Numbered from the stretch's first letter, positions 1 through 11,136 are shown. The stretch: 48,122 bases of DNA from Chloracidobacterium sp. (GCA_016720705.1 JADKKB010000006.1:1-48122), one strand, 5' to 3'. Translations and numbers: made by a program. Notes: generated from the letters alone by a model not told the origin.

Positions 1-185
1 CTTCTGATGAAATTTTGAAGTAGATCTATATTCATTACTTTAGTCGCATCAAAGGAATTTCAGCACGTCGCTCTCGTTCCTCGGACCAAATGGAATAGAT
101 TTACGCCCACCAGCATCAAATAACGCGAGCGGCGCCAGAATGAGTGATATCTTGAGTCTATTTAGCATGGATCTAAATTTTGCGA
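1..185 (-). pseudogene. Pseudopilin-like membrane protein fragment (decayed paralogue, cut by window edge)
   Basis: Read on the minus strand with at least two frame changes, this stretch gives a hydrophobic segment (ISLILAPLALFDAGG) followed by WSEERERRAEIP and DATKVMN. The same blocks in the same order occur in the gene at 9949-10452, so this is a diverged paralogue. It runs off the left edge of the window. A membrane helix followed by a charged helix is what pseudopilin-like N-termini look like, but no function can be assigned. It lies downstream of decayed Rhs core, as the second copy does. Confidence 0.4.
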
Positions 186-319
186 AAGTTGACTGACGCG
201 CGACGGCAGTCGTCGTAAAATCGAACATCCTCAGGAAGGCAGTGCAGGGGGCATTCTTAGTCAATCGGGTTCTCGGCGAATTCAATATCAGGTGCGAAAC
301 CAGAGTAGGTTTCGCTCTA

Positions 320-640
320 CGACGAACTAACTAACGCGGCAATTTTTTTCACTGGATAAAGCGCTGTCAACACCGATCCCAATCCGATGCCTCGAGAAAA
401 CGTCCTTTTTATGACTTCAGGAACGATCGTGATTACCCCCACGTAGAATGTCCAGTAGTAGTTCACCGTGGGCGTGTTCTGATGTTGCGAAGACTTGGAG
501 GAGGATCTGGCATCGCTTACGAACTCTGAATGACGCGATTCAAACGGTCATACACGCCAAGCTCGTCGTGATGCTCCTCGCATCGACCTTTGTTGCGAGA
601 GAACGCGACCATCGACCGTATTCTTTGTTGGAAGAATCGC
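320..640 (-). pseudogene. Decayed Rhs core fragment
   Basis: Minus-strand translation gives KVDARSITTS, then YDRLNRV after a frameshift, then TPTVNYYW and FSRGIGLGSVLT. These match the Rhs-1 core (KIDARSITTTYAYDALNRV ... TPTVNYYYD). Several frame breaks mean it cannot encode a working protein. A similarly ordered remnant lies at 10700-11090. The rest of 185-960 shows no gene apart from the hairpin at 793-831. Confidence 0.5.
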
Positions 641-792
641 GGTGGCCGCCCCTCTTTTTATTTGCATTATTCCACCGCCGCCCCGCCGCCGCTCCGTAAA
701 CCTACGGTTCCCAGAGAGTAAAGGGTAGGCAAACACATTAAGTCTCGATTAGCTGGATCGATGTTGCCGAGCCGGTAGAGACGTCAACGCAA

Positions 793-831
793 AAAGCACG
801 CACGGATTTCTCTACTTTCCGTGCGTGCTTT
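793..831. terminator. Perfect 14-bp stem hairpin, terminator-like
   Basis: AAAGCACGCACGGA at 793-806 and TCCGTGCGTGCTTT at 818-831 form a perfect stem around an 11-nt loop, with A-rich and T-rich outer flanks. It lies just beyond the 3' end of the minus-strand lipoprotein gene at 963-2096, where that transcript would end. Confidence 0.65.
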
Positions 832-962
832 CGCGATCGACCATTGAGGAATTATGCTATTGATCTACTCTCAGTCAGCAATTTTCCAAATACATATTGA
901 TAAGGAGTACAAGAATGGAGCTATTACCCAGAACTTCGGAGCTCGATTACCGAACAAAATTC

Positions 963-2096
963 TTAAATGACCCTTGTTTTATCAGGGTCTGATATATCGC
1001 TATAAAATAATTTTCCGTCGGCTAAGAGATAGAGCTTTTTGCCTCTAAATGTCATGTCGAAAATCACCGCGAGGCTTAAACTCAATCTTCTTCCATTTCG
1101 GATCATCACGGTTGCGTATGACGATTATCTCGTTAGGGCCGAAAGCGGCGATCGAAGAACCATAGGTGATCCGCTGAAGGCTTTATCTACGCCGCTGGAT
1201 TCTTTGGTCCAAGTTTTTCCGCTATCTTCCGTACGAAGGATCAGCCCTTCTCCACCGACGATAAACCCGACTGATTCATTCATCATTTTCATGTTCATGA
1301 CCTTGAATTGTGCGTCATCAGGAATGTTGGAGTAGTCGACCCAGTTGCCGCCGTTGTCCATCGAACGTAAAAGCTTTCCTCCGCTTAATAGCATCCATCC
1401 ATTTCTGCCAACAAAATCGACGGCGGCGATCCCGCCATCCTCCCATTTTCCCCTGCCATAAAATCTCGAATCGGGATTCCTTTTCTTTAGAACCCAAAAG
1501 AGCCGGCCCAGGTCTTAAGAAGGACGGAAACACCGACCGGTCAGAAGTAGTGGTCATTCGGGTAGGTCCCCATAAAGTGGTTCTTGGGAATTTGTTGTCA
1601 GGGTAAATAAAGTCGGTCAATGTCAGATTCGAATACTCGCTTCCGACGGAGATATTCCACACTTGCGTCGTGTTCTCGCAGTTAGCATAAACCGCTATTG
1701 AGTCAGAAAGGACTTTCGCGTTCAACGGGAAACACAGATCGTCCAAATCAAATACCTTTGCGTCATCTGCTTTCCTGGTCAGACCGCCATCGACCGATCG
1801 AAAAGCATCTGTAATTCTGAATGATGTTTGATTTGTCAAACTCCCATCTTCACCGATTTCAACCATGCCTTTTGACCGATTGCGACGATTCTGCCATCGG
1901 ACGAAGCAAACGCAAATAGTTGAAACGAAGTAGGAATTTCGATCCACTTGAATTGATCCACTGGCGCGAAAGGCGGAGTTGTTGCGAGATTCGATGAAGT
2001 TGCTGCTTCCGGATGATCGAGCACCTGACATCCGGCAGAGCAAGCAACTAACAGAGCCATCGAACAAACTATCTTTCCAAAATCAAATTTGAACAT
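963..2096 (-). CDS. Ycf48/BNR-like beta-propeller lipoprotein, frameshifted; possible immunity protein of Rhs-2
   Basis: The protein starts with a lipoprotein signal (MFKFDFGKIVCSMALLVACSAGC, lipobox around Cys23). It continues, with frame changes near 1850, 1470, 1135 and 1060, through propeller-style blocks such as AFRSVDGGLT, LLRSMDNGGNWVDYS, GFIVGGEGLILRTEDSGKTW and a C-terminal LYLLADGKLFYSDISD. The SxDGGxTW strands are typical of the Ycf48/BNR (photosystem assembly factor-like) propeller family. It begins 80 bp after the stop of the Rhs-2 tip on the same strand, the slot where an immunity gene sits. A periplasmic lipoprotein would be in the right compartment to counter a peptidoglycan peptidase tip, but that pairing is inferred only from position. 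Confidence 0.6.
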
Positions 2097-2176
2097 AATC
2101 TCCCCTTCGAAACGTAATTAACTTGTCAACTCAATTATTTGTTACAGACAATTCTCACAATATTCTCTGGCCACAC

Positions 2177-5100
2177 CTATTTGCTTCGACAGAGTTTGCC
2201 TGACGCACTCTTATGTTGCCAGTGAGGGTAATCCTTCCTTGCCATGGTACTTGCAGGTCGGCTAAAACCGTACTTCTCAATATTTGTTTGACAGTTTTCC
2301 CCTTTGCCGGCCCTTGCGTCAGAACCTTAGGTAAGTATGTTGTGTCAATATCAAGTGCGGTTCCGCCGCCGTGATTGCTTGTTCCGGGGAACGCGGCCGC
2401 TAATATATTTCCGGTAGGGTTTCGGCTTTCGGCGAGCTACAGCCGCCTCATTCTCCTGTTGTTTGTTCCAATAGTCTTGCTGGACCGAAAACGGACGGTA
2501 AGCTTCATTTATACCCAGCCAAATTCCGCCCATCGAAATTTCCGTCACGCAGAAATTAAGTCGTCGTACATAGTGGCCGCAACATAAGGATTGTTCGCCC
2601 CAGCTCCATCCCCGGTCCAATTGACTACCGAAAGTTTCTTGAGTATTGGTATGTCGCAAGGGCCAAATAGTGTTGGTGGCGCGGACACATTGGCAGTAGT
2701 TCCTGCTCCTGGAAGGGCGGCGGAGCGGAAAGGGTTGCGGTTGCCGTGTCAAGTTGCCAAAAATAGGTCGGAGTTCCAAACGTCCCTGCATAGCTGTGGC
2801 CGCCGCCGAAAAGATTTCCTAAGATCCCCGTAAGAAAACTTCCCAGCCAGTTCGAATGCTTGTACCGGTTCCACCGGAATGCCCGCCTAAAGTTGGAAAG
2901 GTAGTATAAATAGTCGAATATCGCGGTGGAGTCCGTCCAAACCACTTGGATCAACTTTGTTGATCGGATCGTTAGTAACATAGGCATAAAGATTCAAGGT
3001 CTGAGGACTAAGTATCTTAACAGAACCCATCTTGATTGGATCGACAGTTGCGAACCGGCCCTGCTGCGAATCGTAGTACCTATTGTTAGCGTAATCCAAT
3101 CCAGTCGAAGCACTTCGGTCGTAAGTCGTGAATCTACGATTTGTTGAGCCTGTAGATTCGCTGTCGAGCGAGGTTCCAAATGGCAATGTGTTCTGCTCAA
3201 ACGAAGTTCCCGTACCCGGATCGGTGACTATCCGGGTTCCGAGTTGATCAGCGTGGTTAAACTGGACAGTTTCACCGCTTCCGTTTTTGGTTTGGGTCGC
3301 AAGCAAAGAGCCTCCGAGATAGATATAGTTCTTGACCCACGTCAAAACCTGTCCCGCACCTTCGGAGTATTCGCTTATGACCGATCCACCCTCTACGGCG
3401 TAATAGGTCAGATTTGTCGAGTTCTCATCGCCATCTTGTGAGACAACCCGCTCACGTCCAATCCCGTAGGTGTATGTCGCTATGGTCGTTCCGTTATCCG
3501 CCTTCACTTTTACCATGCGTCCGGCAGCGTCGTATTGGAATCGTAACGCCGAGCCGTCTTTTTGCATCGCGCGAGTTTGATTTCCGGCCAGATCGTATTC
3601 AAAACCGGTGGTAGTTATCCGGTTTGAAGTCGCATCAAACGCAAGCGTTGCATGTCCGTCACGCGGGATTTCCTTATTCTGATTATTCGGAGCACTGCTT
3701 CGTCTTCGATACGCCGATGGCACAGCAATGTCGTTGCTCGTTCCATACTGTGACGAAGTAACCTGTCCGTTCGAACTTTGCGTTATGTACCAAACACCAG
3801 TCGAAGGCCGGTAAACTGCTATATCTTCTTTTCCGTCACCGTCGTAGTCAGCCGAAACCGGTATGTCCCCAAATTGGAGCCCGCCAAATGTAACGGCGTA
3901 ATACTGCCACGTCGTACTCGGCAGAACATACCAAACACCGGTCGAGGGCCGCCAGACAGCCAGATCGGTTTTGTGATCGCCGTCATAGTCCGATGCCACC
4001 GGCACGTCGCCGGGAATACCCCACTGGAATTGGAGTACCTGATTGGTCGCACTCGTCAAAATATATACGTACCAAGTGCCGCCCGTTGGCCTCCATACAG
4101 TAATATCGGCGCTGCCATCCCCATCGTAATCACCGACGATTGAACATCACCAAACTGCTGTCCCCCAAAAGTCACTACGTACCAACTGTTGTCAGAACTT
4201 CTTGTGATATACCATTCTCCGGACGAAGGGCGCCAAACGGCAACATCGGCTTTTCCATCACCGTCGTAATCAGCCGGAACGATCGCATCTCCTTTTTGAC
4301 CGAAACTTCGCGTAAAGGTACTGCCGTCCGAACTCTTCTTGATAGTCCAAAGACCATTGTTCGGATTCCAAATTGCTATATCGGTTTTCCCGTCGCCATC
4401 GTAATCAGCCGGTGCGATCTGATTGCCACTTGCACCAAGTTGGGTTGAGCTGTTCTGTCCTGTCTGACTGTTTTTTATAGTCCATGTTCCTACTGGAACC
4501 GAACTGACCGATCTATTCCAAGTCGAATAATCGGCTTTACTATCACCGTCAAAATCAAACGGCGTGCCCGGTGTAGTCAAATTCACACTGGTGGAAGTTT
4601 GCTCACTTTGTTTATTGGGATCTAACGGGCTTGGTTTTGATTCGTTTTCCGTTTCTCTATTAAGTATGCTCAGATCAGCTACTTTCTCTAACAATACATC
4701 TTTGGTCAGCAACGAGGATTTCGGAACAACATCGTCAATTATTTTGTCCCGTTCTTTTTTTGTTGCTTGTTGCCTGATCTTGTACACGAAGAGCCTCAAA
4801 ACCCAATGCTGTAACAGATAGTCTGTTTCCGAACCGATCATAAGTGTATCCCTGCGACCAGGTTTGATTTAGGCCACCCGTAACTTTTTGAGTCGAGAGA
4901 GCTTGTCGTATTCATACAGCCGATCTTTTATTCCGGTTAAGATTGTCAGTAATACCGGTTATCTGTCCACTTCCGCCTGTTGAACAAGAGCATTGCTGAT
5001 ATTGGTATGAAAGGTCCAGAAGAGTAGCACTTCCTCGCAAAACCTTTTGGTTCTGTAGGTTTCCGGACTGCAAATTGTAGTCGTACTGTTCTGTTATCTG

Positions 5101-8100
5101 GTTCGCTCCAGCTGGTCCGATTTTGACGGAAGTTACCTGATCGAGATTGTTGTAAACAAAACTCGATGCATAATTCACATTATCCACCTTTAAGCTGCTT
5201 CGTCGTCCCACTTGATCGAACGTGTGGTTAATATTCTTCCGGGGACTATTTCCCATTCCATACTGAGCCGGATAGTATTCGTCTGTGACTCGATTCAACG
5301 AGTCGTAAACGTAATTGGTCGCCATGGGAAAATCCGGACGACTTGCCAACGTCGTTTTCTTTTCCGTTATCCGGCCGAACAAGTCATAGAGGAAATTATT
5401 TGTTACCACCCTCTGCGGATTTCCTCCAACTGCAGTTTCAGTATATATGCCAGTGACCTGAGAAACGTTCCCGGTCGGTTGGTATTCAAACTTGACACTT
5501 GGACTTGGCAGAACATTCGCAGCCCCATTAGTTTCGTAGGTAACTGAGAACAAGCGGTTAAGCGGATCGATGATAAGTTCTGGGATTGCGGGATTTTGGT
5601 AGGAGTAGGTGGTTTTTACACCACGAGCGTCTGTCGATGTTTTTACGTTAGACATTTCATCGTAAGTAAACACATCAGACCATAGCCCGGTTTGAGCCCC
5701 CACAAACGTGCCATTTACATCCAGACTGGAGTTTGTTTCCGCCATCTTTTGAGCGGTAATCCTCCCCATGGAATCGTATCGGAATTTGCGTTCTTGGACT
5801 CCCTGTTCAGTCCGAACTAACTGTCCCAACCTGTCAAAGGAATATTTGGTTAATAGGCCGTTTGTCGAAACGGAGCCGTCACCGTCAGGATTTGGCTCAA
5901 CAACTTCAGCCACGTTACCATCAGCATCCGTTCGGTGCCATTTCTCGCGACCTGTCGGATCTTTTATGCGAAAAGTGTGGCCAAGACCTAGGGTTGCAAC
6001 ACTGGGACGCATCACTTCATCGTAATAATTATTCTTCTCGCTTCCGTCAGGACTCCTTGATTTCTCGACTCGGCCAATCGAATCATAAAAATCTCTGACC
6101 AATAGACCCCGTGAGAGTTCTCGTTACTTTTGAACGGATTAGAAGTCCTTTTGGTTCGACCTTGGTCATCATATTCTGTTTCGACAACATCAAAAGTCTC
6201 GGTTCCATCTTGGTTGGTTCGCGATAGGGATTCCTGACGATAAGGCAGACTCAAACCATTCACTCGGGTTATCTGTTTTCCGACCACCTCTCCGCCGCTC
6301 GAATAACCCCGTTTGCGTGTACGCGATTCAAATCATCATAGTCTTCTACCGCGTAGGCCCCTGTTGGAGAAACACTTTTCTTCAATCTCCAATTCGATGA
6401 ATCGTACTCGGACGACGCTGTTTTTTGGTTCGCATCCGTAACTGTTAGCGGAAGACCTGTATTATAATTGTACGTCGCACTTGTTGTAATTTGGGAGTTT
6501 GGAACGTTACCACTTCCTTGCATTACCACTTCGGGGTAGGCAAATCCGTCGCGGACGCGTAAGTGGTAAATGTCATATCCATTCCTATTGCCGAGGGGCT
6601 GTAGTTGACAACATTTCCGACCGAATCGTACGTACGACCATCAATATTTAGTCCGTCAAGGGTTGTATTTGTGACTACATTGTACTTTATTATGTTGGAA
6701 AGATTCCCACGTTCTGCCATGAACTCAGCCGGACACGGTGATCCCTGACAAAATGCCCCATAATTCTGGATTACATTATTAATTTTGAAAATTGGAGCCA
6801 CGTCGTATCTTAGCTGCGTGTGGTCAATCCTATTGTTTGCGCCGTCAAACACATCCTCCGTGGTCTTCAGGTTAATTAAACGCGGTAGAGAGGCCCACTC
6901 GTTTTCCGTTAATGACCCGTCGTTTTTATCGGTGTATTGCGTTACGGTTTTGCGCAGTGTTTCATTGTTAAATCCGACTTCATGCATTTCCAGAACACGG
7001 TTAAAGGGTCCGTAAACGTCGAATATGGATTTTTCGTCAGAGCGACGTTATTTTCTATCTCGGAGTGCGTCACTGACATTGGGCGCGGCGTCGTTAAGTT
7101 ATACGTCGCTGTATTGTTGTGAGCCGAGAACGAAAGCGTACCAGTCCCCCAATCCACCTCATCGATTGATCGCAAGACATTGTCCCGATCCCGATACTCG
7201 GTCTTGTAGGTTATCCCGTCTTTCGCCTTTTCCGCCTCGCTGCTCGAATAAGTTTTGTTGAACGAATATTCGGTGGTTTTACCCGCCTGATACGGCAGCG
7301 TAATGGTTGTTGTCCTCGGATTTGCATCCCAATCGACGGCGTAGGTTGTGATGGCTGGAGATGAAGGGTTAGGCATCCCGTCCCAAGTCTCGGTAACAGT
7401 CGTGTATTCTGGAACGTCGGGTATAGATGCCGTTGTGTTCTCCGGATACGAATAGACGCGGCAACGCGAAACAATGGGACTTGGAGCGATACTTCCAGTC
7501 GAGGAATTAAAACTCATGCCTCTCTGCTCTTCAACCTTACGAATCATTCCGTAAGGAGAATACGAATCGGAATCTCCAAACCAATACCCCGTGTTTGTTG
7601 ACGGATAGTAAATCGCAGATAATACTTTTATCGAGTTATTGTCATCTCGGACCTTGGGATTGAGGCCATCAAAATTGTACGCAAGAGTGTGATCCTTGTA
7701 ATTAAGCCGGACGAATGTTCTTTCAGTGACTACGCTTGTATTGGGATCGGGAAGGCCCGGTGCGGTTATACTTGTTAGATAATGTTTGCCGCCGATTTGG
7801 GTGTAGTTAAAAGTATAAATCCGTCCCAACGTATCCTTGATGTAATTGATAAACCTTCCGTCCTGAGGAGCATGGTAGAAAATGTTCATCACGTTGCCGT
7901 GCTTATCGACGACAGAAGTAGGAACCATTGTTATCGGGCTTCCCTCAGTTATACAGCCGCCCGTAGCATACCACGCTGTATATCCGATAGTTGATCCGTC
8001 GGGATATTTCAGATAAGTTGCATTAGCCGCGTTGTAGCAAGTCTGGCCATTAATCACGCTTCCGTTCAAAACGCTTCGGGCTTTTATAAACGAACCGTCA

Positions 8101-9128
8101 TTGCTTTGCCCTTCGAAGATTTTTCTGTTCGACTCAATTTTGACGCTGCCCGCAAAGAACTTCTTAGAACCACTTCCGTCGAACTGAACGATACCTCCTC
8201 CGGCAAAATGAATCAGCTTTCCAAACCCAATTCCCCATCCCGGAGCAACTGGATCCTTGTCCATATCATAGGAAATGTCGCCACCCATTTTGGTCCAAAC
8301 CCGCGAATTGTAGCTTAAGCTAAGATTCAAATCCAGCCCGGCTCGGCCCGGAACCGAGATAACCGGCGCCGCAATACTGAAGTTACTATTTTCTTTTGGT
8401 TTGCCTGGTGTTTCACCACGCTGGTTTCTCGGATGGCCAGCAAATACTATGTTATCCGGGTTCCAGTCTTCAAATGGAAGAAGGTTCTGTTGACTTGGAG
8501 AATTATCCTCTTTCTTGATTATAGTGCTTTCCGTTACTTGCTGTTCGACCACGTCGATTGTCCAGCCTTGGCTCTTACTCGCGCCTTCAACACGCAGGTT
8601 ATATTGTCCGACACTCTTCAGAGTCAAAATCCCAATAGGCTCCGACTCGACCCTGCCTTCAGGAGTTTCAATCTCCCACATGAGCCTGACACCTGAAACC
8701 GGAATATCGTTAGCGTCATATGGAATCGCGTCAACCTGAACGAAAGATCCTGTAGATGCCGTTTCTGGGAAGGAGGCCCCGAATCGGACGACCTGAGAAT
8801 CACGCGATTCCTAGGTTTCCTGTTGCTTCGTTTTAGCCGGGAACACGTAGTCGATTATCCTCTCGACAAGACCGCTAGTAGCACTATAGAACGCCAAATA
8901 TTGGTAGCCACCACGAACGGCCCCTGAAAATTCCTTTGGTGCACTTGGAGTCGATAACGACAAGATACTAACGATCAACAGCGCGGACACCAACCGTCGA
9001 TTGACCATCGAAGAGAACGCTTGTACCAAGCCTTTTAGGGAGTTCCCGATGACCGCCCCCCAACGACGAAAAGCAGCGAAGCATCTACGGCCGATAGTTT
9101 CATTCACACAACAAGCAAGAAATTTCAT
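2177..9128 (-). pseudogene. Rhs-2: giant Rhs protein with internal VCBS repeats and an M15-like peptidase tip; many frame breaks
   Basis: Joining frames gives a protein of roughly 2,300 aa. It starts at 9128 behind a GGGGA ribosome-binding site, with a hydrophobic segment (VSALLIVSILSL). It then has an Rhs N-terminal part (PGRAGLDLNLSLSYNSRVW), many YD repeats (YDSLNRVTDEYY), a VCBS insert, and the core motif SPQTLNLYAYVTNDPINKVDPSGL near 2930-3010. After that motif the tip shows three blocks in different frames: EAYRPFSVQQDYW, SNHGGGTALDID and YGFSRP...DYPHWQ. These match the substrate arginine, the SxHxxGxAxDI zinc motif and the last histidine of M15/VanY-type D,D-carboxypeptidases. Breaks include an in-frame TAG at 8811-8813 and shifts near 7010, 6545, 6290, 6105, 4925, 4870, 4135, 2890 and within the tip. 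It is either a decayed gene or a poorly sequenced one; the blocks themselves are well preserved. Confidence 0.75.
3720..4590 (-). repeat. VCBS/FG-GAP repeats inside Rhs-2
   Basis: At least five tandem units of about 60 aa follow the pattern DYDGDGKTDIAVWRPSxGxWYI...FGxxGD. They sit between upstream YD repeats (ending YDRFGNRLSV) and the downstream Rhs core (FEYDLAGNQTRAM). D-x-D-G-D-G-K is the Ca-binding FG-GAP signature. The same repeat type forms the separate protein at 19197-20357. Confidence 0.85.
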
Positions 9129-9216
9129 AGATTTTTCCCCAATGCCGATAAATAGCGATAAGGTTAGCCCACTTATACCGTCAATTGTGAGCGTATAAAC
9201 AACTTCAGGCGACCCG

Positions 9217-9336
9217 TCATGGACCCAGCCATGTCGTCAGCGGAACTCGTAAGTTCAATAATGTTGAGGGTTGCTCCAATCGTTCGAGATCGAGCGTCTC
9301 AACAATTCTGCGGTTTCTTAGTTTCTTCTTGGACAT
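9217..9336 (-). CDS. Possible small ORF, 39 aa, unknown
   Basis: An ATG 5 nt behind GGAG opens a short basic peptide, MSKKKLRNRRIVETLDLERL. A shift near 9265 would extend it to about 60 aa. It lies just upstream of Rhs-2 on the same strand. No family is recognised, and it may be a remnant. Confidence 0.2.
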   Translation of the reverse strand: MSKKKLRNRRIVETLDLERLEQPSTLLNLRVPLTTWLGP

Positions 9337-9910
9337 GGGCTCTCCAATAAGTATGTGTAAATGGAAAAACTAATTGCGGCTTGGGAACAGGCGAAGGGAT
9401 TTCTCTTGTGAGGAGTCTTTCGATTCGGGAGTTCAAAGCCAGCATTTGCAAATAACAAGTGCAATCAAGAAAGCCGGTTCCTTAGATAATGCCAGTGAGG
9501 CGGCTCAATCACAATGTTTCCGGCATTAAATACTACTGTTAAAGCAATGTCAAACCGAGGTTGAAAAAGTATCCTCATTCGAATCGCAGAGACGTCTGAC
9601 CCAAGTAAATGCGCCAGTTGCCAATCATTCTTCTAACTTTCTGCATGAGAACCACCTCGACTCAGATCGAGGGGGATCGGGTTCAGCATACGAGGTCTCG
9701 ACTGTGGTGTTCGGCAGTCAGGAAGGCACCTCGGTGCAGAAGCGGCAATCGCGCTTTTTTGCCCCAAGGCAATCAGCGTGTCGATATGCACTTGGAAGGC
9801 GAACTGTTGCATGGATGTTCCGTCTGTTACTGTGCTGTTTCGGAGAGGAAATTATTGGAGAAAAACAAAACGGGTAACGACATTCGATACCCGTAACGTG
9901 TTAAGTTAAT
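9337..9910. other. Stretch without a recognisable gene
   Basis: No frame gives a protein I can recognise. The only structure seen is a small hairpin, ACGGGTA at 9870-9876 with TACCCGT at 9888-9894, next to the tRNA fragment. Confidence 0.5.
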
Positions 9911-9955
9911 TGGCTCCGCAGGTAAGACTCGAACTTACAACCCTTTGGTTAGCAG
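9911..9955 (-). other. 3' fragment of a tRNA-Asn gene (attachment-site-like)
   Basis: The minus strand reads GTAAG, TTCGAGT, CTTAC, a canonical T-arm, then CTGCGGA, the discriminator G and CCA, an acceptor 3' strand. Upstream, CTAACC followed by AAAGGGTT fits the end of the anticodon arm and variable loop of tRNA-Asn. The 5' half (acceptor, D-arm, 5' anticodon stem) is absent, and the stop codon of the neighbouring gene lies in its place. Such 3' tRNA fragments are commonly left where an integrative element recombined with a tRNA gene. The isotype is inferred from memory of tRNA-Asn sequences. Confidence 0.55.
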
Positions 9956-10452
9956 CGGAACGCATTCTGAAATGATTCCGCTAATGTTCTCACTTTGATT
10001 TCGACTCCTGTCGGGTATTCGGTTGCTCGACAAGACCCAACATGATCAGGTCGTTTGACGAAGGGGGCGGCGGACAGGTTCTCAATATCAGGAAATGGCA
10101 ATGCCGGGCCTTTCCACGTTCTGTCCGAAGTAGGAGTTCCGACCAGAAAGAGTGTCAGTGCTTCGTCACGCACCTTGCCAATTGGTACGGCCCACAGACT
10201 AAATCGATGGGGATCTATCTTTGAATACAGGTAGAAGTAATTTCTATGTATCATCGAGCGGCCTTGCGACACGTAATTTCTATCCTTTTTCTCCCAGACT
10301 ACACCTTCGAGATCTTCTAGCTTTTCGGGGAATGATCCCCGCTTCTGATGAAACTTTAGTAGATCTCTATTCATTACCCTAGTCGCATCAAAGGGTATTT
10401 CTGCACGTCGCTCTCGTTCCTCGGACCAAAGGGAGTAAATGTACACGCCCAA
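9949..10452 (-). CDS. Pseudopilin-like hypothetical protein, N-terminus interrupted
   Basis: The C-terminal ~165 aa are intact: VYIYSLWSEERERRAEIP, FHQKRGSFPEKLEDLEG, FYLYSKIDPHRFSLWAVP, LFLVGTPTSDRTWKG. Just upstream in another frame is a hydrophobic segment (YSQLVLIAGGL), so the full protein probably had an N-terminal membrane helix followed by a charged helix. The GxFPExLxDLEG pattern recalls pseudopilins of type II secretion/type IV pilus families, but no conserved prepilin cleavage site is visible. The frame is broken next to an inverted-repeat arm at 10453-10464. It may have been an Rhs-associated gene, since a diverged paralogue lies at 1-185 in the same context. Confidence 0.45.
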   Translation of the reverse strand: MGVYIYSLWSEERERRAEIPFDATRVMNRDLLKFHQKRGSFPEKLEDLEGVVWEKKDRNYVSQGRSMIHRNYFYLYSKIDPHRFSLWAVPIGKVRDEALTLFLVGTPTSDRTWKGPALPFPDIENLSAAPFVKRPDHVGSCRATEYPTGVEIKVRTLAESFQNAFRC

Positions 10453-10614
10453 TGTAAACCTCCCGCGATTAGTACCAGCTGGGAATACACATTTCCGGTT
10501 TTGTGTTTTGTGAGATATTCGCTGGGAGGCATGCCTCCCAGAGCATCAAACGACCAAGTTCTCATTAACCCGAAAACTCCAGTTTAGACTGGTAACAATC
10601 TTGGGAGGTTTACA
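10453..10614. repeat. 162-bp palindromic segment with 12-bp terminal inverted repeats (MITE-like)
   Basis: TGTAAACCTCCC at 10453-10464 and GGGAGGTTTACA at 10603-10614 are perfect inverted repeats. Inside are a perfect 20-bp palindrome at 10522-10541 (CTGGGAGGCA and its complement) and a CCAGT/ACTGG hairpin at about 10579-10592. No target duplication is evident, and part of the interior can be read as protein, so a chance arrangement around a gene start is not excluded. Confidence 0.4.
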
Positions 10615-10699
10615 CCGCGGGCGGTTGCGGTTGCGGTTCTAGATCAACTCCGATGTACAACGTCAGAACGGTTTCGCCTGTCGATGATCGAGTTCCTTG

Positions 10700-11090
10700 T
10701 CTGTCAACACCGATCCTAAATCGATGCCTCGAGAAACCGTCTTTGTAAAATCAGGTCCGCCCCGGTCTATTGCAGGATTGAAAGAACTTTAACCAAATAA
10801 CAAAAGGAGGCAGGTCTGTTCTATCGTCAAAAAGCACCCAACCAACTCGATCTCACACTTTCAACCGTGTGCCTGTCACACGTGCACTTGACACCAAAGG
10901 TAACTTCATCGATGACCCCGTCCTCGGAAGTTCACCATTGGCGAGTTCTGATACTGTGACGGACTAGGAGTAGAACTCGGCATCGCGTACGAACGCTCGT
11001 TAACCCTGTTCAAGCGATCATATGTATAGCTTGTCGTAATGCTTCTCGCGTCTACCTTGCTCGCGTGAGATTGCGGCTATTTATACCGTT
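10700..11090 (-). pseudogene. Decayed Rhs core fragment
   Basis: The minus strand encodes KVDARSITTSYTYDRLNRVN near 11000-11060, then SRGIDLGSVLT near 10700-10750 after frame breaks. This matches the YD-repeat core of Rhs-1 and the remnant at 320-640. It lies downstream of the DUF4288 immunity gene and looks like the stub of another cassette. Confidence 0.5.
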
Positions 11091-11136
11091 CCTTTGCTGG
11101 AAGAATCGCGTTACCTGACCCTCGTATTTTCTCTGT

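Noticed and set aside
3720..4590. VCBS block considered as a separate protein-coding gene within Rhs-2
   Set aside because: Once frames are joined, YD repeats lead into it and Rhs core follows it without a start signal, so it is an internal domain.
10522..10541. 20-bp palindrome considered as an intrinsic terminator
   Set aside because: It has no loop and no following T run, and lies at the start rather than the end of a gene.
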